Source of the DNA: Phytomonospora endophytica
Lineage (GTDB): Bacteria > Actinomycetota > Actinomycetes > Mycobacteriales > Micromonosporaceae
DNA: 64,000 nucleotides
Direction of reading: 5' to 3'
Assembly (NCBI RefSeq): GCF_014202425.1
Contig: NZ_JACHGT010000002.1
Coordinates: forward strand, 62,001 to 126,000
Shown: piece after piece, positions 29,732-38,887 of the stretch
How positions within the stretch are numbered: position 1 is the stretch's first letter
How the letters are laid out: every line of letters starts with the position of its first letter
Program-made: the position numbers and the translations under genes
The notes under the pieces: model-generated
The model's database searches: none
What the model saw: the letters and a program-made list of their open reading frames with translations, nothing else
What the model was told of the DNA's origin: nothing

Positions 29732-30517
29732 GTGAGCCGTTCCTATGTGGTCACCGGTGGCGGACGCGGAGTCGGGCGCGCCATCGTGGAGAGACTGGCT
29801 TCCGACAGCAACGCCGACGGCGGCCACGTCGTCGTCCTCGAACGCGACCCCGCGGCCCTCGACTGGCTCGGCCGCCACCCCCTCCGCGAGCGCGTGTCGG
29901 CGCTGACCGGCAGCGCCGGCGACGAGTCGGTGTGCGAGCGCGCGGTGGAGCTGGCGGCTTCGGCGGGCGTGTTCACGGGATGGGTCAACAACGCCGCGGT
30001 GTTCCGCGACGCGTCGGTCCACAGTGCTCCCGCCGCGGAGATCCTCGCGCTGGTCAACGCGAACCTGGGGCCCGCGGTGGTGGGCGCGGCGGTCGCGGTC
30101 CGGGGTTTCCTCGCGCGCGGCGACGGCGGCGCGATCGTCAACGTCTCCTCCCACCAGGCCCAGCGAGCCGTCCCCGGCTGCCTGCCGTACGTCACCGCGA
30201 AGGCCGCGATCGAGGGCATGACGCGGGCGCTGGCCGTGGAGTACGGGCCACACGGGATCCGGGTCAACACCGTCGCGCTGGGGTCGATCGCGACCGAGCG
30301 GTACCAGGCGTTCCTGGACGAGTCCTCGGCCGCCGACCGGGCCCGCACGGCCGAGGAGATGCGCCGCCTGCACCCGCTGGGCCGCGTCGGGGAACCCGCC
30401 GAGGCCGCCGACGCCGTCGCCTACCTGCTGTCGCCGGACGCGAGCTTCGTCAACGGCGTGACGCTGGCCGTCGACGGTGGACGCGCGGCACTGGGCGCCG
30501 ACCCCGAAGCGCACTAG
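29732..30517 (+). CDS. Short-chain dehydrogenase/reductase
   Basis: The 261-aa protein is a classical SDR: nucleotide-binding TGGGRGVGRAI at the N terminus, NNAA (about 87-90), catalytic Ser in NVSSHQ, and Tyr-x-x-x-Lys in PYVTAKAAIEG. It starts with GTG after GGAGG. The substrate cannot be inferred from neighbours. Confidence 0.9.
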   Translation: MSRSYVVTGGGRGVGRAIVERLASDSNADGGHVVVLERDPAALDWLGRHPLRERVSALTGSAGDESVCERAVELAASAGVFTGWVNNAAVFRDASVHSAPAAEILALVNANLGPAVVGAAVAVRGFLARGDGGAIVNVSSHQAQRAVPGCLPYVTAKAAIEGMTRALAVEYGPHGIRVNTVALGSIATERYQAFLDESSAADRARTAEEMRRLHPLGRVGEPAEAADAVAYLLSPDASFVNGVTLAVDGGRAALGADPEAH

Positions 30518-30558
30518 ACTTTCGGCGCCCGCAGACTCTTGATCAGAATGGCGACCCC

Positions 30559-31044
30559 ATGCTCTTCACCAATGTCGTGCTCATCGCCGCCGGAGTCACC
30601 AGCACGCTGATCACGGGGCTGTTCTTCGGTTTCTCGACGGCCGTCAACGGCGCCTTGAACAAGCTGACCGACCGCGAGTACCTGCGCGCGATGCAGTCGA
30701 TCAACCGCGTGATCCTCAACCCGGTGTTCATGCTGTGCTTCGTGGGCTCGCCGGTCCTGCTGATCCTGTCGGTGGTCCTGCACTTCGACGACACCGATTC
30801 GGCGCGCTTCTGGTTCCTGGCGGCGGCCGCCGCGATCTACACCGTCGGACTGTTCTTCGTCACGATCGGCGCGAACGTGCCGCTCAACAACCGCCTGGAG
30901 GCCACCGACGTCGAGTCCCTCGACGACGCGGGCCTCGCCGAGGCGCGCGGCTGGTTCGAGAAGCCGTGGAACGCCCGGCACGCCGTGCGGACCGTCGCCG
31001 GTGTCATCGCCTCGATCCTGACCTTCTGGGCCCTGCTCGTATGA
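30559..31044 (+). CDS. DUF1772 (anthrone oxygenase-like) membrane protein
   Basis: This 161-aa protein has four membrane helices: about 5-27, 52-75, 86-108 and 142-160. It fits the DUF1772 family, whose fungal members include anthrone oxygenases; bacterial members are mostly uncharacterised. Conserved features seen are the N-x-P-L-N-N motif (ANVPLNN) and W-x3-N-x2-R (WNARHAVR). It overlaps the next gene by an ATGA, so they are probably an operon. Confidence 0.8.
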   Translation: MLFTNVVLIAAGVTSTLITGLFFGFSTAVNGALNKLTDREYLRAMQSINRVILNPVFMLCFVGSPVLLILSVVLHFDDTDSARFWFLAAAAAIYTVGLFFVTIGANVPLNNRLEATDVESLDDAGLAEARGWFEKPWNARHAVRTVAGVIASILTFWALLV

Positions 31045-31940
31045 GCACGGGAACCGACCGGCGCGCCCTCGCCGCCGCCGGTGTCACGGTCCTGCTGTGG
31101 TCGTCGGCCTTCGTGGCGATCCGCGGCGCCGGGGAGTACTTCAGTCCCGGCGCGCTCGCCCTGGGAAGGCTGGCCTCGGGCGCGATCGTGCTGATGGCGA
31201 TCGTGCTGATCCGCCGGGCCGGGGTGCCGCCGAAGGCGGCGTGGCCGGGGATCGCCGTGTCGGGCGTGTTCTGGTTCGGCGTGTACATGGTGGCGCTGAA
31301 CTGGGGCGAGCAGCAGGTCGACGCGGGGACCGCGGCGATGGTCGTCAACGTCGGGCCGGTCCTGATCGCGTTGCTGAGCGGCTGGCTGCTCAAGGAGGGT
31401 TTCCCGCCCAAACTGATGGCGGGGATGGCGGTTTCCTTCGCGGGGGCGGTCGTCGTCGGCATCTCGATGTCGAGCGGTGGGAAGGCGACGATCCTCGGGG
31501 TCGGGCTGTGCCTGGTCGCGGCGGCGACGTGGGCCGTCGGCGTCGTGGCGCAGAAGCCGGCGCTACGGCACGCGTCGGCGCTGCAGGTGACGGCCTACGG
31601 GTGCCTGATCGGGGCCGTGGCGTGCCTGCCGTTCGCCGGGCAGCTCGTCGGCGAGGTCGCGAAGGCGCCGCTGTCGGCGACGCTGAACATGGTCTACCTG
31701 GGCGTCTTCCCGACTGCGGTGGCTTTCACGACCTGGGCGTACGCGCTGGCGCGGACGACGGCCGGGAAGATGGGCGCGACGACCTACGTCGTGCCGGCCG
31801 TGGTCGTCGTGATGTCGTGGATCGCGCTGCGTGAGGTGCCGGGCTGGCTCACCCTCGCCGGCGGCGTGCTGTGCCTGGCCGGCGTCGCCGTCTCGCGCGC
31901 GAAGAAGCGGGAGACGATCACGGTGGACGCGACGGTCTAA
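31041..31940 (+). CDS. EamA (DMT superfamily) transporter
   Basis: This 299-aa protein has about ten helices as two EamA repeats; the first begins LLWSSAFVAIRGAGEYFSPG. Such transporters export amino acids, nucleotides or other metabolites. The ATG overlaps the DUF1772 stop by 4 bp. Specificity is unknown. Confidence 0.9.
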   Translation: MSTGTDRRALAAAGVTVLLWSSAFVAIRGAGEYFSPGALALGRLASGAIVLMAIVLIRRAGVPPKAAWPGIAVSGVFWFGVYMVALNWGEQQVDAGTAAMVVNVGPVLIALLSGWLLKEGFPPKLMAGMAVSFAGAVVVGISMSSGGKATILGVGLCLVAAATWAVGVVAQKPALRHASALQVTAYGCLIGAVACLPFAGQLVGEVAKAPLSATLNMVYLGVFPTAVAFTTWAYALARTTAGKMGATTYVVPAVVVVMSWIALREVPGWLTLAGGVLCLAGVAVSRAKKRETITVDATV

Positions 31941-31949
31941 CCTCGCGGG

Positions 31950-32408
31950 ATGGTGGACTGCGACCTGCCCGACTGCGGGGACTGTGGCGACTGCGGCAAC
32001 GGCTGCGACTGGTCGAGCAACGGTAGGAAGAAGAAAAAGAACAAGCACCGCCCCGACGCCCCGCACCCCGACTGGCAGCCCCGCAAACGCGGCGGCGGCC
32101 CGGTCCACAGGTTCATGGAGACGATCGCCCTCGACCGCTTCCCCGAACGCGTGAAGGCGATGCACTGGTGGTCGGCCCCGCGCTGGTTCGGGATCGCGGC
32201 GATCAGGGGATACCAGCGCTGGCTGTCGCCGCGACTGCCGTTCCACTGCCGCTTCCGGCCCTCATGCAGCCAGTACGGGCTCGACGCCGTCCGCGCGTAC
32301 GGCCTCGTACGCGGCACACGCCTCGCGGCGGGCCGGATCCTGCGCTGCAACGGGACGGTCAGGCGGGGGACGGTGGACCGGGTGCCGGTGGGGGTGGTGG
32401 GGGTTTAG
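31950..32408 (+). CDS. yidD: YidD membrane-insertion efficiency factor with Cys-rich N terminus
   Basis: YidD helps the YidC/Sec machinery insert membrane proteins. The 152-aa protein ends with the YidD core (about 75-145): IRGYQRWLSPRLPFHCRFRP-SCSQYGLDA-YGLVRGTRLAAGRILRC. It is longer than the usual 70-90 aa. The extra N terminus has five Cys in 19 residues (C4, C9, C12, C15, C19), then a lysine stretch, suggesting a metal- or membrane-binding segment. It is not beside rnpA/yidC, where yidD usually lies, so it is an orphan or second copy. Confidence 0.88.
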   Translation: MVDCDLPDCGDCGDCGNGCDWSSNGRKKKKNKHRPDAPHPDWQPRKRGGGPVHRFMETIALDRFPERVKAMHWWSAPRWFGIAAIRGYQRWLSPRLPFHCRFRPSCSQYGLDAVRAYGLVRGTRLAAGRILRCNGTVRRGTVDRVPVGVVGV

Positions 32409-34396
32409 GGGGTGAACTTCGTGGGGGCGAAGGCACGAAGCGCGGCGACGACCTCGGCGCGATCGGCCTTGAGGTTGTTCAGCGAGACGACGGCGACGCG
32501 GTCGAGCTTGGGGATGTAGCGCGGGCCGGTGTTGCCGACGTCGGTCCGCGGGAAGGCCGCCGCGCCTGAACACGCGACGGTGATATGCGGAATCGCGCCC
32601 ACGTTATGTACGGCGACGTCCTGCACGCACTCCCAAGGGAACCAGGCGGTCTTCTTGCGCCCGAAGAACTGGATGCCCTGCTCCCCCATCTCCAGGCGGA
32701 TCGGCGAGCGGGCGCTCTGCAGCGCACCGAACGCGGCCGTGCACACGAGGACCGCCAATACCGCCAGGACCACGCGTGCCCACACCGCGATGTCGGCGAG
32801 GAACGCGGCGAGCCCGAGGCCCGGCACCGCGAAGACCGCCACGACGGTCATGGCCACGGCGAATCCGTGGTTCTCGCTGAATGCGGCCGAAGGCCCGGCG
32901 TTGGCCCGGTCACCGCGTTCGACGTCCCAGGAAGGAGCAGCGGGCGCACCTGTCGAGACCACCGGCGTGTCACTGGAGGGACTCGCCCACGGGCGTGGCG
33001 CGAGGGTATGGGGCTCAGGGGGCGCTGGTGCGGTCGCGACGGTGATCGACGGCCGCGAGGCAGGAACCGGCGCGTCCAGGACCTCGGGCACATGGACCTG
33101 GATGACGGTGTGCGCCGATCGCGCGGCGCTGTCGTCACGAACGGTCAGCAGCAGCCGGTCGCCGTCAATGAACCCCCGGAAGACGATCTCGCGCCCAAAG
33201 CGCAGGACCTGGGTGAACCGCCGGTCCGCGAAGTCGCCGACGGCCAGGACCAGAACGTCGTCATCGTCGCGTCCAACCACGACGACACGGCCGTCCCCCA
33301 GGGACCTGACCCGTTCGAGCGACAGCTCGGTGGACACGTCTCCCTCCGCCGAGTGCCACAGGTGCCGGCCACGGACGCCGAGCACGTCCTCACCGTCCCA
33401 GCACAGGTCGGTGAATCCGGGACCCGCGACGGTGACCGCGTGCTCGACCTGTTCGGCCAGTGACGGGCCCATGTCGAGCAGGCGGTAGCCACCGTCGCCG
33501 TCGGTCAGCGCCTGCAGACCGGCGCCCGTCCGGCGCAGCCGTACCACGTCACCAAGCCCGCCACCGACCGCCACCGGACCGCCGCTCACGCCGACCCGTG
33601 CGACGCCCGCACCCCTGGCGACGTGCGCCGTCCCGTCGGCGCCACCGAGCAGATCCCGGAAGGGCCCGGCGAGCGCGATCCGGCGGGTGAGCGCCGTCGT
33701 AGCCGGGTCGGCTTCGAAGACGCCGCCGTCGGTGGCAAGGAGCAGCGAGCTGCCGCTTCCCGCCGCGACGCAGAGACTCCGCGTTGCGCGAACCGTCAAC
33801 ACGGTATCGGCCTTCGCGCCCGCGAGCGGCGTGGCGAGGGTGTCGGTGAGCGCGTCACCGAAGTCGATGGCAGGCTCATCCGCACCACCGGCCAGGAGGA
33901 CATCGACCGGCGTATAGGGGTCGCCGTGGAAGGCCGCGCGGTCGTGGACCGCGTGGAACAGCTCCTCGGCGGAGGTGATGCCGCTGAGGATCGCCTCGAA
34001 GTGGGATCGGTCGAGGAGGAGGGTCTCCAGCCTCTGCCCGTCTTTGAGGTCGGCCAGCGCGTCGGGCGTGTAGCCGGACATGGACAGGAAGACGCCCGAC
34101 ACTCCGTTCAGGCGCTGCTGCACGCGCTTGTGCAGCTTCGCCAGAGGGCCGGTGTCGACCTTCCCCGCCAGCCATTTCGCCTCCAGCAGGTGGCGCTGGT
34201 TCACGCCTGAAGTGAAGACCACGTCGATCTCGCCTCGCCCGCGCTGGGACGCGCGTGCCGTCAAGCCCCATGCCTTGAAGGTCTCGGCGATGAAATGGTC
34301 GAAACGCTGTCCCCGCGTCTGCGTGGTGTGTCCGACGAGCCGTTCTAAGCGCCCGTACTCTTCGAGCAGCCGCCGCTGCGACGCGATGTCATGCAT
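32405..34396 (-). CDS. Membrane-anchored Mrr-like restriction endonuclease fold protein
   Basis: This 663-aa protein has several parts. Residues about 25-145 are a PD-(D/E)xK nuclease fold with Asp58 (GEID) and Glu72-Ala-Lys74 (LLEAKW), so the active site looks intact. Residues about 175-460 are beta-rich with repeated GxV-type strands, possibly a propeller. About 510-560 are two membrane helices. The last 100 residues resemble a bacterial PH-like domain (FFGRKKTAWFPWECVQDV). The ATG at 34396 (MHDIASQ) is preferred over 34432. It may cut or sense DNA near the membrane; role unknown. Confidence 0.65.
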   Translation of the reverse strand: MHDIASQRRLLEEYGRLERLVGHTTQTRGQRFDHFIAETFKAWGLTARASQRGRGEIDVVFTSGVNQRHLLEAKWLAGKVDTGPLAKLHKRVQQRLNGVSGVFLSMSGYTPDALADLKDGQRLETLLLDRSHFEAILSGITSAEELFHAVHDRAAFHGDPYTPVDVLLAGGADEPAIDFGDALTDTLATPLAGAKADTVLTVRATRSLCVAAGSGSSLLLATDGGVFEADPATTALTRRIALAGPFRDLLGGADGTAHVARGAGVARVGVSGGPVAVGGGLGDVVRLRRTGAGLQALTDGDGGYRLLDMGPSLAEQVEHAVTVAGPGFTDLCWDGEDVLGVRGRHLWHSAEGDVSTELSLERVRSLGDGRVVVVGRDDDDVLVLAVGDFADRRFTQVLRFGREIVFRGFIDGDRLLLTVRDDSAARSAHTVIQVHVPEVLDAPVPASRPSITVATAPAPPEPHTLAPRPWASPSSDTPVVSTGAPAAPSWDVERGDRANAGPSAAFSENHGFAVAMTVVAVFAVPGLGLAAFLADIAVWARVVLAVLAVLVCTAAFGALQSARSPIRLEMGEQGIQFFGRKKTAWFPWECVQDVAVHNVGAIPHITVACSGAAAFPRTDVGNTGPRYIPKLDRVAVVSLNNLKADRAEVVAALRAFAPTKFTP

Positions 34397-34472
34397 CCAC
34401 CAAGTCTGGAACGCGGGACCACGGTGCCTCATCGTCCGACCGGCTCATCCATCATCCCGGTACCTCGCCTCC

Positions 34473-35573
34473 ATGCACCTCCTCCTCGCCCGCCTCCGCG
34501 CTCTTCTTCCCGCCAGCTGGCGGCTACCGCCCGGGGCGAGCCCGGTGCCGGGATCCCGGTCGGCCTGGCGCATCTGTACCGCTTGTCGTGGGCGCCGCGG
34601 CTCAGGGACGCGCGTTTCCTAGACGGCGACGAACTCGCGTCGCCGGAGGAGGTCGCCGACGACTTCAGCGAGTGGGGGCTGCGCGTCGACGGGCGGTGGG
34701 CGCGGGTGGCGACGACGGCGCAGCCGAGCGCGTACGAGAACATGCGCGGCGGCGAGATCGCCGTCCACAGCGCCGACAACCTCAAGGAGGGCCGTCTGCG
34801 CCTACGGACGCTCGCGCCGGACATGGAGTCCTTCCTGACACCGAGGTCGTCCTCGGCACCCGCTATCCGCTGCTGGGCTTCGATCCCGCCGTGGAGGAGC
34901 TGTCACCCGACGACTGGACGCCGTTCCTGATCTACGCCGGACTCGTCGACCCCGCCGAGGCCGCGGCGCTACGCGAGAAGTGGCGGTCGAGGCCCGAACC
35001 GGCGACGACGGTCGCGCCGCTCCCCCGCAAGGCCCTGTCGCCGAGAAGCTGCGTCGGCTCGGCAGGATCGGGGCGAAGGTGCTCGTGTCGTCGGGCGCGC
35101 TCGGCGGCTGGGACCTCGACCTCCTGGGCTTCGGCGTCACTAAGGGCGGCGAACCGCGCCGGATCACCGACGTCACAACGGCTCTGCGGCGCCTGCGGCG
35201 CCTCACCGGCACCGCGCACCTCAGCACGCTGTTCCCGTTCAACGAGACCGAGACGATCGCCGCGACCGCGGACCTGGGCACCGCCTTCGCCCACACGGGC
35301 CTCGACCCGGACGGGGCGGCGAACTGGTTCGCCGTCGGCCGGTACCACCAACGCGCGGCGCTGCTCCCCCTGCACCGCCAGAGCGGCGCCGTCGCAGGCC
35401 TCGAACCCGTGCCCGCCCACCGGCCGCGACCGCTGCACGACGACGTCGTCGCGTTCGTCGGCGAGTTCGGACTCGGCCCGCGTCAGCGCGAACTCGCCTT
35501 CGACGCCGCCGACTCCGCGCACGCCGAAGCTGCCGAGCGGTGGCTGGCCTTCCTGGCAGCCTGCGGGCTCTGA
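34473..35573 (+). pseudogene. Frameshifted gene, function unknown
   Basis: A continuous protein-like signal crosses three frames. It starts MHLLLARLRALLPASW in one frame, continues as GLAHLYRLSWAPRLRDARFL then SAYENMRGGEIAVHSADNLK in the next, as VVLGTRYPLLGFDPAVEELS then TPFLIYAGLV in the third, and ends from KLRRLGRIGAKVLVSSGALG back in the first frame to the stop at 35573. The breaks fall near 34530-34570, 34830-34845 and 35005-35040, and all three shift as if one base were missing. Either the gene is decayed or bases were lost in G/C runs in the assembly. The joined protein of about 365 aa is not one I recognise. It diverges from the nuclease gene. Confidence 0.6.
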
Positions 35574-35576
35574 CGG

Positions 35577-36653
35577 CTACAACCCCCACTCCTCCACGAC
35601 CTCAGCCGCCTCGCCCGTCGTGCTCAGCGGCGGGTCGGCCGTCGGGCGGTCGACGGCGAAGTACTCGTCGAAGGTCGAACTGCGCTCGTGCGACATGAGC
35701 GCGATCGTCGCGTCCCACGTGCCGCCGTCGGGGCCGGCCCAGAGGTCGAGGAGGGCGCCGGCGACGCGGCCCTGGACGGCGTCACCGGTGTCCCAGCTGG
35801 CGTCGGGGTCGATGGCGACGGCGTTGCCGTCCTCGTGGACGAAGCGGCGATCGCCGAGGGTGTAGGCGGCGAGGGCGTCGGGGAAGCCCTCGACCCAGGC
35901 GCACGTCGGCGAACTGCGCGACTCGACGAAGTGGACCTGGCAGTTGTCGGCCTCGGGCAGCCAGTGGCCGTACAGCTCCCACTGGAACCAGTGCCCCGCC
36001 TCGTGCAGCACGACGTGCTCCGAGTCGGGCATGTCCCCGGCGAGGATCACCGCGTCGGTGCCGCCCTGGTCGAAGTAGCCCGCGTCGTCCGACGGCGCCG
36101 GCCCCCACACGACCGTCAGCCGCTCGCACTGGCGGGTCCAGCACGACGAGGTGCCGGCCCGCTTCGCATAGAGCAGGCCGAGAGTGTCGATGATGTGCCA
36201 CGCGCTCGCCATCTTCTTCGGCACCTCGACGACCCCGACATCGCGGCGCCCGACGACGTCGGTGACCGTCGCGGAGTCGAAGGTGTGGCGCGCCCGCTTC
36301 GTGCGGTCGGTGACGACCTCCGACAGATCGCCCGACGCCGAGGGGAAACGCAACCGCATGTCGGCGTACGACGACTCGCCGCCGCACGCGACGAAGGTCC
36401 CGTCGGCGTCGGTCCGGCCGGTCGCCAGCTGCGAGGTGCCGCTCCACAACTCCCAGTCGGCGGCCGACGCCGTCTCGGTCGCCCACGGCTTCTCCGGCCC
36501 GGCCTCGGCGTCGCGATGCTCGAACTTCAGGACCCCGGCGAGACACGCCGGGTCGGCCGCGGGCTTCCGCGCGCACGCCGCACCGGCCGGGAAGAGCAGC
36601 GCGAGGGCCAACGCGGCCGCCATCGCCGACGGCCTGCGACGGCGGCGCGGCAT
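35577..36653 (-). CDS. Secreted zincin-like metallopeptidase
   Basis: This 358-aa protein has a basic start, a hydrophobic signal about 11-26 and a Cys27 that could be either a lipobox or mature residue. The zinc motif HEAGH (His217, Glu218, His221) is followed by a probable third ligand Glu255 in WVEGFPDAL, the gluzincin arrangement. It has paired Cys residues expected to form disulfides. No close family name is certain. It ends 3 bp from the broken gene on the other strand. Confidence 0.7.
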   Translation of the reverse strand: MPRRRRRPSAMAAALALALLFPAGAACARKPAADPACLAGVLKFEHRDAEAGPEKPWATETASAADWELWSGTSQLATGRTDADGTFVACGGESSYADMRLRFPSASGDLSEVVTDRTKRARHTFDSATVTDVVGRRDVGVVEVPKKMASAWHIIDTLGLLYAKRAGTSSCWTRQCERLTVVWGPAPSDDAGYFDQGGTDAVILAGDMPDSEHVVLHEAGHWFQWELYGHWLPEADNCQVHFVESRSSPTCAWVEGFPDALAAYTLGDRRFVHEDGNAVAIDPDASWDTGDAVQGRVAGALLDLWAGPDGGTWDATIALMSHERSSTFDEYFAVDRPTADPPLSTTGEAAEVVEEWGL

Positions 36654-36731
36654 GGCGGACTCCTCTCGGCTACTGAGGACAGTTGATCAAGGAGTCGGGG
36701 GTCGGGGAGGGGAAACGGCGACAGATTCGTG

Positions 36732-37430
36732 CTAGTCGACGGTGGACGCGAGAACCTTTCCCATCCGGCAGAGCCCGTCGATGTCGGTGACCACGATCCG
36801 CCGGTAGCCGGTGCCGACCTGCCCGGCTGAACGCAGGGTTCGCAGCGCGCGCTGGACCGTGATGTCGGAGACCCCGATGAGGGTCGCCAGCTCCGGCTGG
36901 GTCAGCTCGATGCCGATCTCGATGCCGTCGGCGGTACGGGTCCCGTAGGTCACCGCCATTTCGACCAGGACCCGGGCGAGCCGTGTGGCCGCCGAGTACG
37001 TGGAGGCGTCAACCCGCCGCTGGTTCGCCCAGCGCAGCCGGTCGGCGACCATCCCGGCCAGCTGGACCGCGGCACCCGGGTGCTCCCCGAGGAACCTACG
37101 CAGCTGTGCCTCGGGCACGATGCGGACGACCGCGACACCGCACGCGGTGACGGTCGCCGACCGTGGTCGTCCGTTGAGGACCGCCATCTCCCCGAGCAGA
37201 TCTCCCGGCACCCTGATCGCCAGGAGTGACTCGCGCCCGCCGGCGGTGGGCACCGAGATCTTCACGAAGCCCTGTTGGACCAGCAGCACGTGCATGTTCA
37301 TCTCACCCGCGCGGATCAACACGTCCCGATCGGCCCGGCGCAGCGCGCCCAAGCCGAGCAGGTCACGACGGTCTCGTTCATCGAGCCGATACAGGTACGT
37401 TCCGACCGGCCACTTCTCCTGATACTCCAC
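36732..37430 (-). CDS. Crp/Fnr-family regulator with intact cyclic-nucleotide pocket
   Basis: The 232-aa protein has an N-terminal cyclic-nucleotide-binding domain and a C-terminal winged helix (about 165-225, TQPELATLIGVSDITVQRAL). The phosphate-binding cassette reads GDLLGEMAVLNGRPRSATV, with the Gly-Glu and Arg that contact a cyclic nucleotide. The GTG at 37430 has GGAGG 5 nt upstream. It follows the PycTM-like gene by 70 bp on the same strand, and a class III cyclase lies just beyond. This suggests a ligand made by that cyclase. Confidence 0.88.
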   Translation of the reverse strand: MEYQEKWPVGTYLYRLDERDRRDLLGLGALRRADRDVLIRAGEMNMHVLLVQQGFVKISVPTAGGRESLLAIRVPGDLLGEMAVLNGRPRSATVTACGVAVVRIVPEAQLRRFLGEHPGAAVQLAGMVADRLRWANQRRVDASTYSAATRLARVLVEMAVTYGTRTADGIEIGIELTQPELATLIGVSDITVQRALRTLRSAGQVGTGYRRIVVTDIDGLCRMGKVLASTVD

Positions 37431-37500
37431 TGGGCCTCCGTGCTGGCGGTATTACACCGTGGCGCATCCGCACCGCCGTGAGTGACGGGAAGCCGACAGG

Positions 37501-37980
37501 TCAGTTCGCCAGCGCCGCGAGGAGACACCAGAGGAAGGCCGCGCCCGCGGCGAGGCCGAGCCAGGGGACCCCGCTTCGGATCCTGCGGTACTTGGCCGCG
37601 ACAAGTCCGGTGGTGAGCACCGAGAGCCGGCGCAGTTCGTCCACAAGAGCCTCGCCGGAATCGTCATGACAACCGGAGCGATCGGCTCCGCGGCAGGCGG
37701 TCACCGCTGAGATGAACCGCCAGCCGGCCAGGGCGGTGCCGAGCGCGAAGGTCGACGCGAGAGCCAGTACCACGAGTGCTCCCCAGACTCCGAGGCTCCA
37801 CAGCGTCGTGACGGGTGACTCGACGGTCCCGACCACCCCCGTGACCGAGGTCAAGACCGCGATCAAGGCGGTCGCGGACTGGTCCGCGCGCCTGAGTTCC
37901 GACCGGCTCGCCGCCATCGCCGCGAGGGAGACGGACAGAGCGTGCGCGGCTTCCGTGCTTCGGAGGACTGGATGCGTCAT
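37501..37980 (-). CDS. PycTM-like (Pycsar effector, DUF5706-type) membrane protein
   Basis: In Pycsar defence, a phage-triggered cyclase makes cCMP or cUMP that opens or activates a membrane effector. This 159-aa protein has the family pattern: helix with LRRADQSATALIAVL, helices at about 37-52 and 60-87, an amphipathic segment ELRRLSVLTTGLVAAKYRR, and a final helix (138-157). The ATG at 37980 is inferred from family length, without a strong ribosome site; the frame is open farther upstream into cyclase promoter DNA. It diverges from the cyclase by 136 bp. Assignment is from pattern, not a search. Confidence 0.68.
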   Translation of the reverse strand: MTHPVLRSTEAAHALSVSLAAMAASRSELRRADQSATALIAVLTSVTGVVGTVESPVTTLWSLGVWGALVVLALASTFALGTALAGWRFISAVTACRGADRSGCHDDSGEALVDELRRLSVLTTGLVAAKYRRIRSGVPWLGLAAGAAFLWCLLAALAN

Positions 37981-38116
37981 GGCCAAAGGACACCGCGAAC
38001 GGGCCTGCCACACCACATCACCGGACGGGATCCGCCGAACCTGGTCATTTGACGTGGTCCGGGCCCCGTGTCGGGGCGTACACCGGACGTCGACCCGAAA
38101 ACCGATAGGAGAAACC

Positions 38117-38887
38117 ATGACCGCGTCGCGCTCGGCACACCGCAGGCTGCTCGTCACCGTCGACATGGAACGCTACAGCCGAAAGGACAACCGCTCGCAG
38201 TTCGAAGCCCAGCTGACTTTCCGGCGAGCGCTGGATTCGGCTCTCGCCGAGTACGGCGTGACCGTGCCCGAGTGGGACGTGCAGCGAGCCGGGGACAGTG
38301 TGCTGGCACTGCTCCGCGCGGAGATCATCGAGATCGCGACGATCGTCGGACCCGTATCGGCGCGGATCGACGAGTTGCTCAGGGAACACAACCGCGACCG
38401 CAACGATCTCGGGCGGGTGCGCCTTCGCATGGCCGTCCACGAAGGTGCCGTCCACCCGAACGGGCCGAACGGTGTTCCCGGCGACGCGGTCAACCTCGTC
38501 TGCCGTCTGCGGGATGCCCAGGTGCTGAAGAGGATCCTCAAGGCGTTCCCGGATGCGGCGCTGGCCCTCATGGTCTCGCCGCGCGTATACGACGACGTCG
38601 TACATCCCCAGTACTGCGGAATTCGACGTGACCGCTTCCGGAAGGTCGCGGTCGTTGACGACGAGCACGACCTTCGCACCGAGGGCTGGCTCAGCGTCGT
38701 CGGCGAGGATGTGAGCCGTCTCGTCGAGCCCTCGACACCCCCGGGCGCCGCAAGCCGCGAACCCGCGCCGGGCCGGTCGGTCCCACGCGCGACCTACTAC
38801 GCCGAACGCGTCGACAACAACGGAGCCTTCGCGTTCGGGGAAGGCGCGCGGGCCTTCAACCACGGGACGGACGAGGCCGAACGATGA
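38117..38887 (+). CDS. Class III nucleotide cyclase (Pycsar PycC-like)
   Basis: This 256-aa cytosolic protein has one cyclase homology domain. Both metal Asp are present (Asp16 in VTVDMERYS and Asp60 in RAGDSVLAL), as are the transition-state Asn126 and Arg130 in PGDAVNLVCRL. The Asp that marks adenylate cyclases three residues before the GD is Gly here, so ATP may not be the substrate. The last 26 residues carry a Gly/Ala-rich motif (about 231-250) also found in the next protein. ATG at 38117 has GGAG 5 nt upstream. The stop overlaps the next start (ATGA). Confidence 0.82.
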   Translation: MTASRSAHRRLLVTVDMERYSRKDNRSQFEAQLTFRRALDSALAEYGVTVPEWDVQRAGDSVLALLRAEIIEIATIVGPVSARIDELLREHNRDRNDLGRVRLRMAVHEGAVHPNGPNGVPGDAVNLVCRLRDAQVLKRILKAFPDAALALMVSPRVYDDVVHPQYCGIRRDRFRKVAVVDDEHDLRTEGWLSVVGEDVSRLVEPSTPPGAASREPAPGRSVPRATYYAERVDNNGAFAFGEGARAFNHGTDEAER

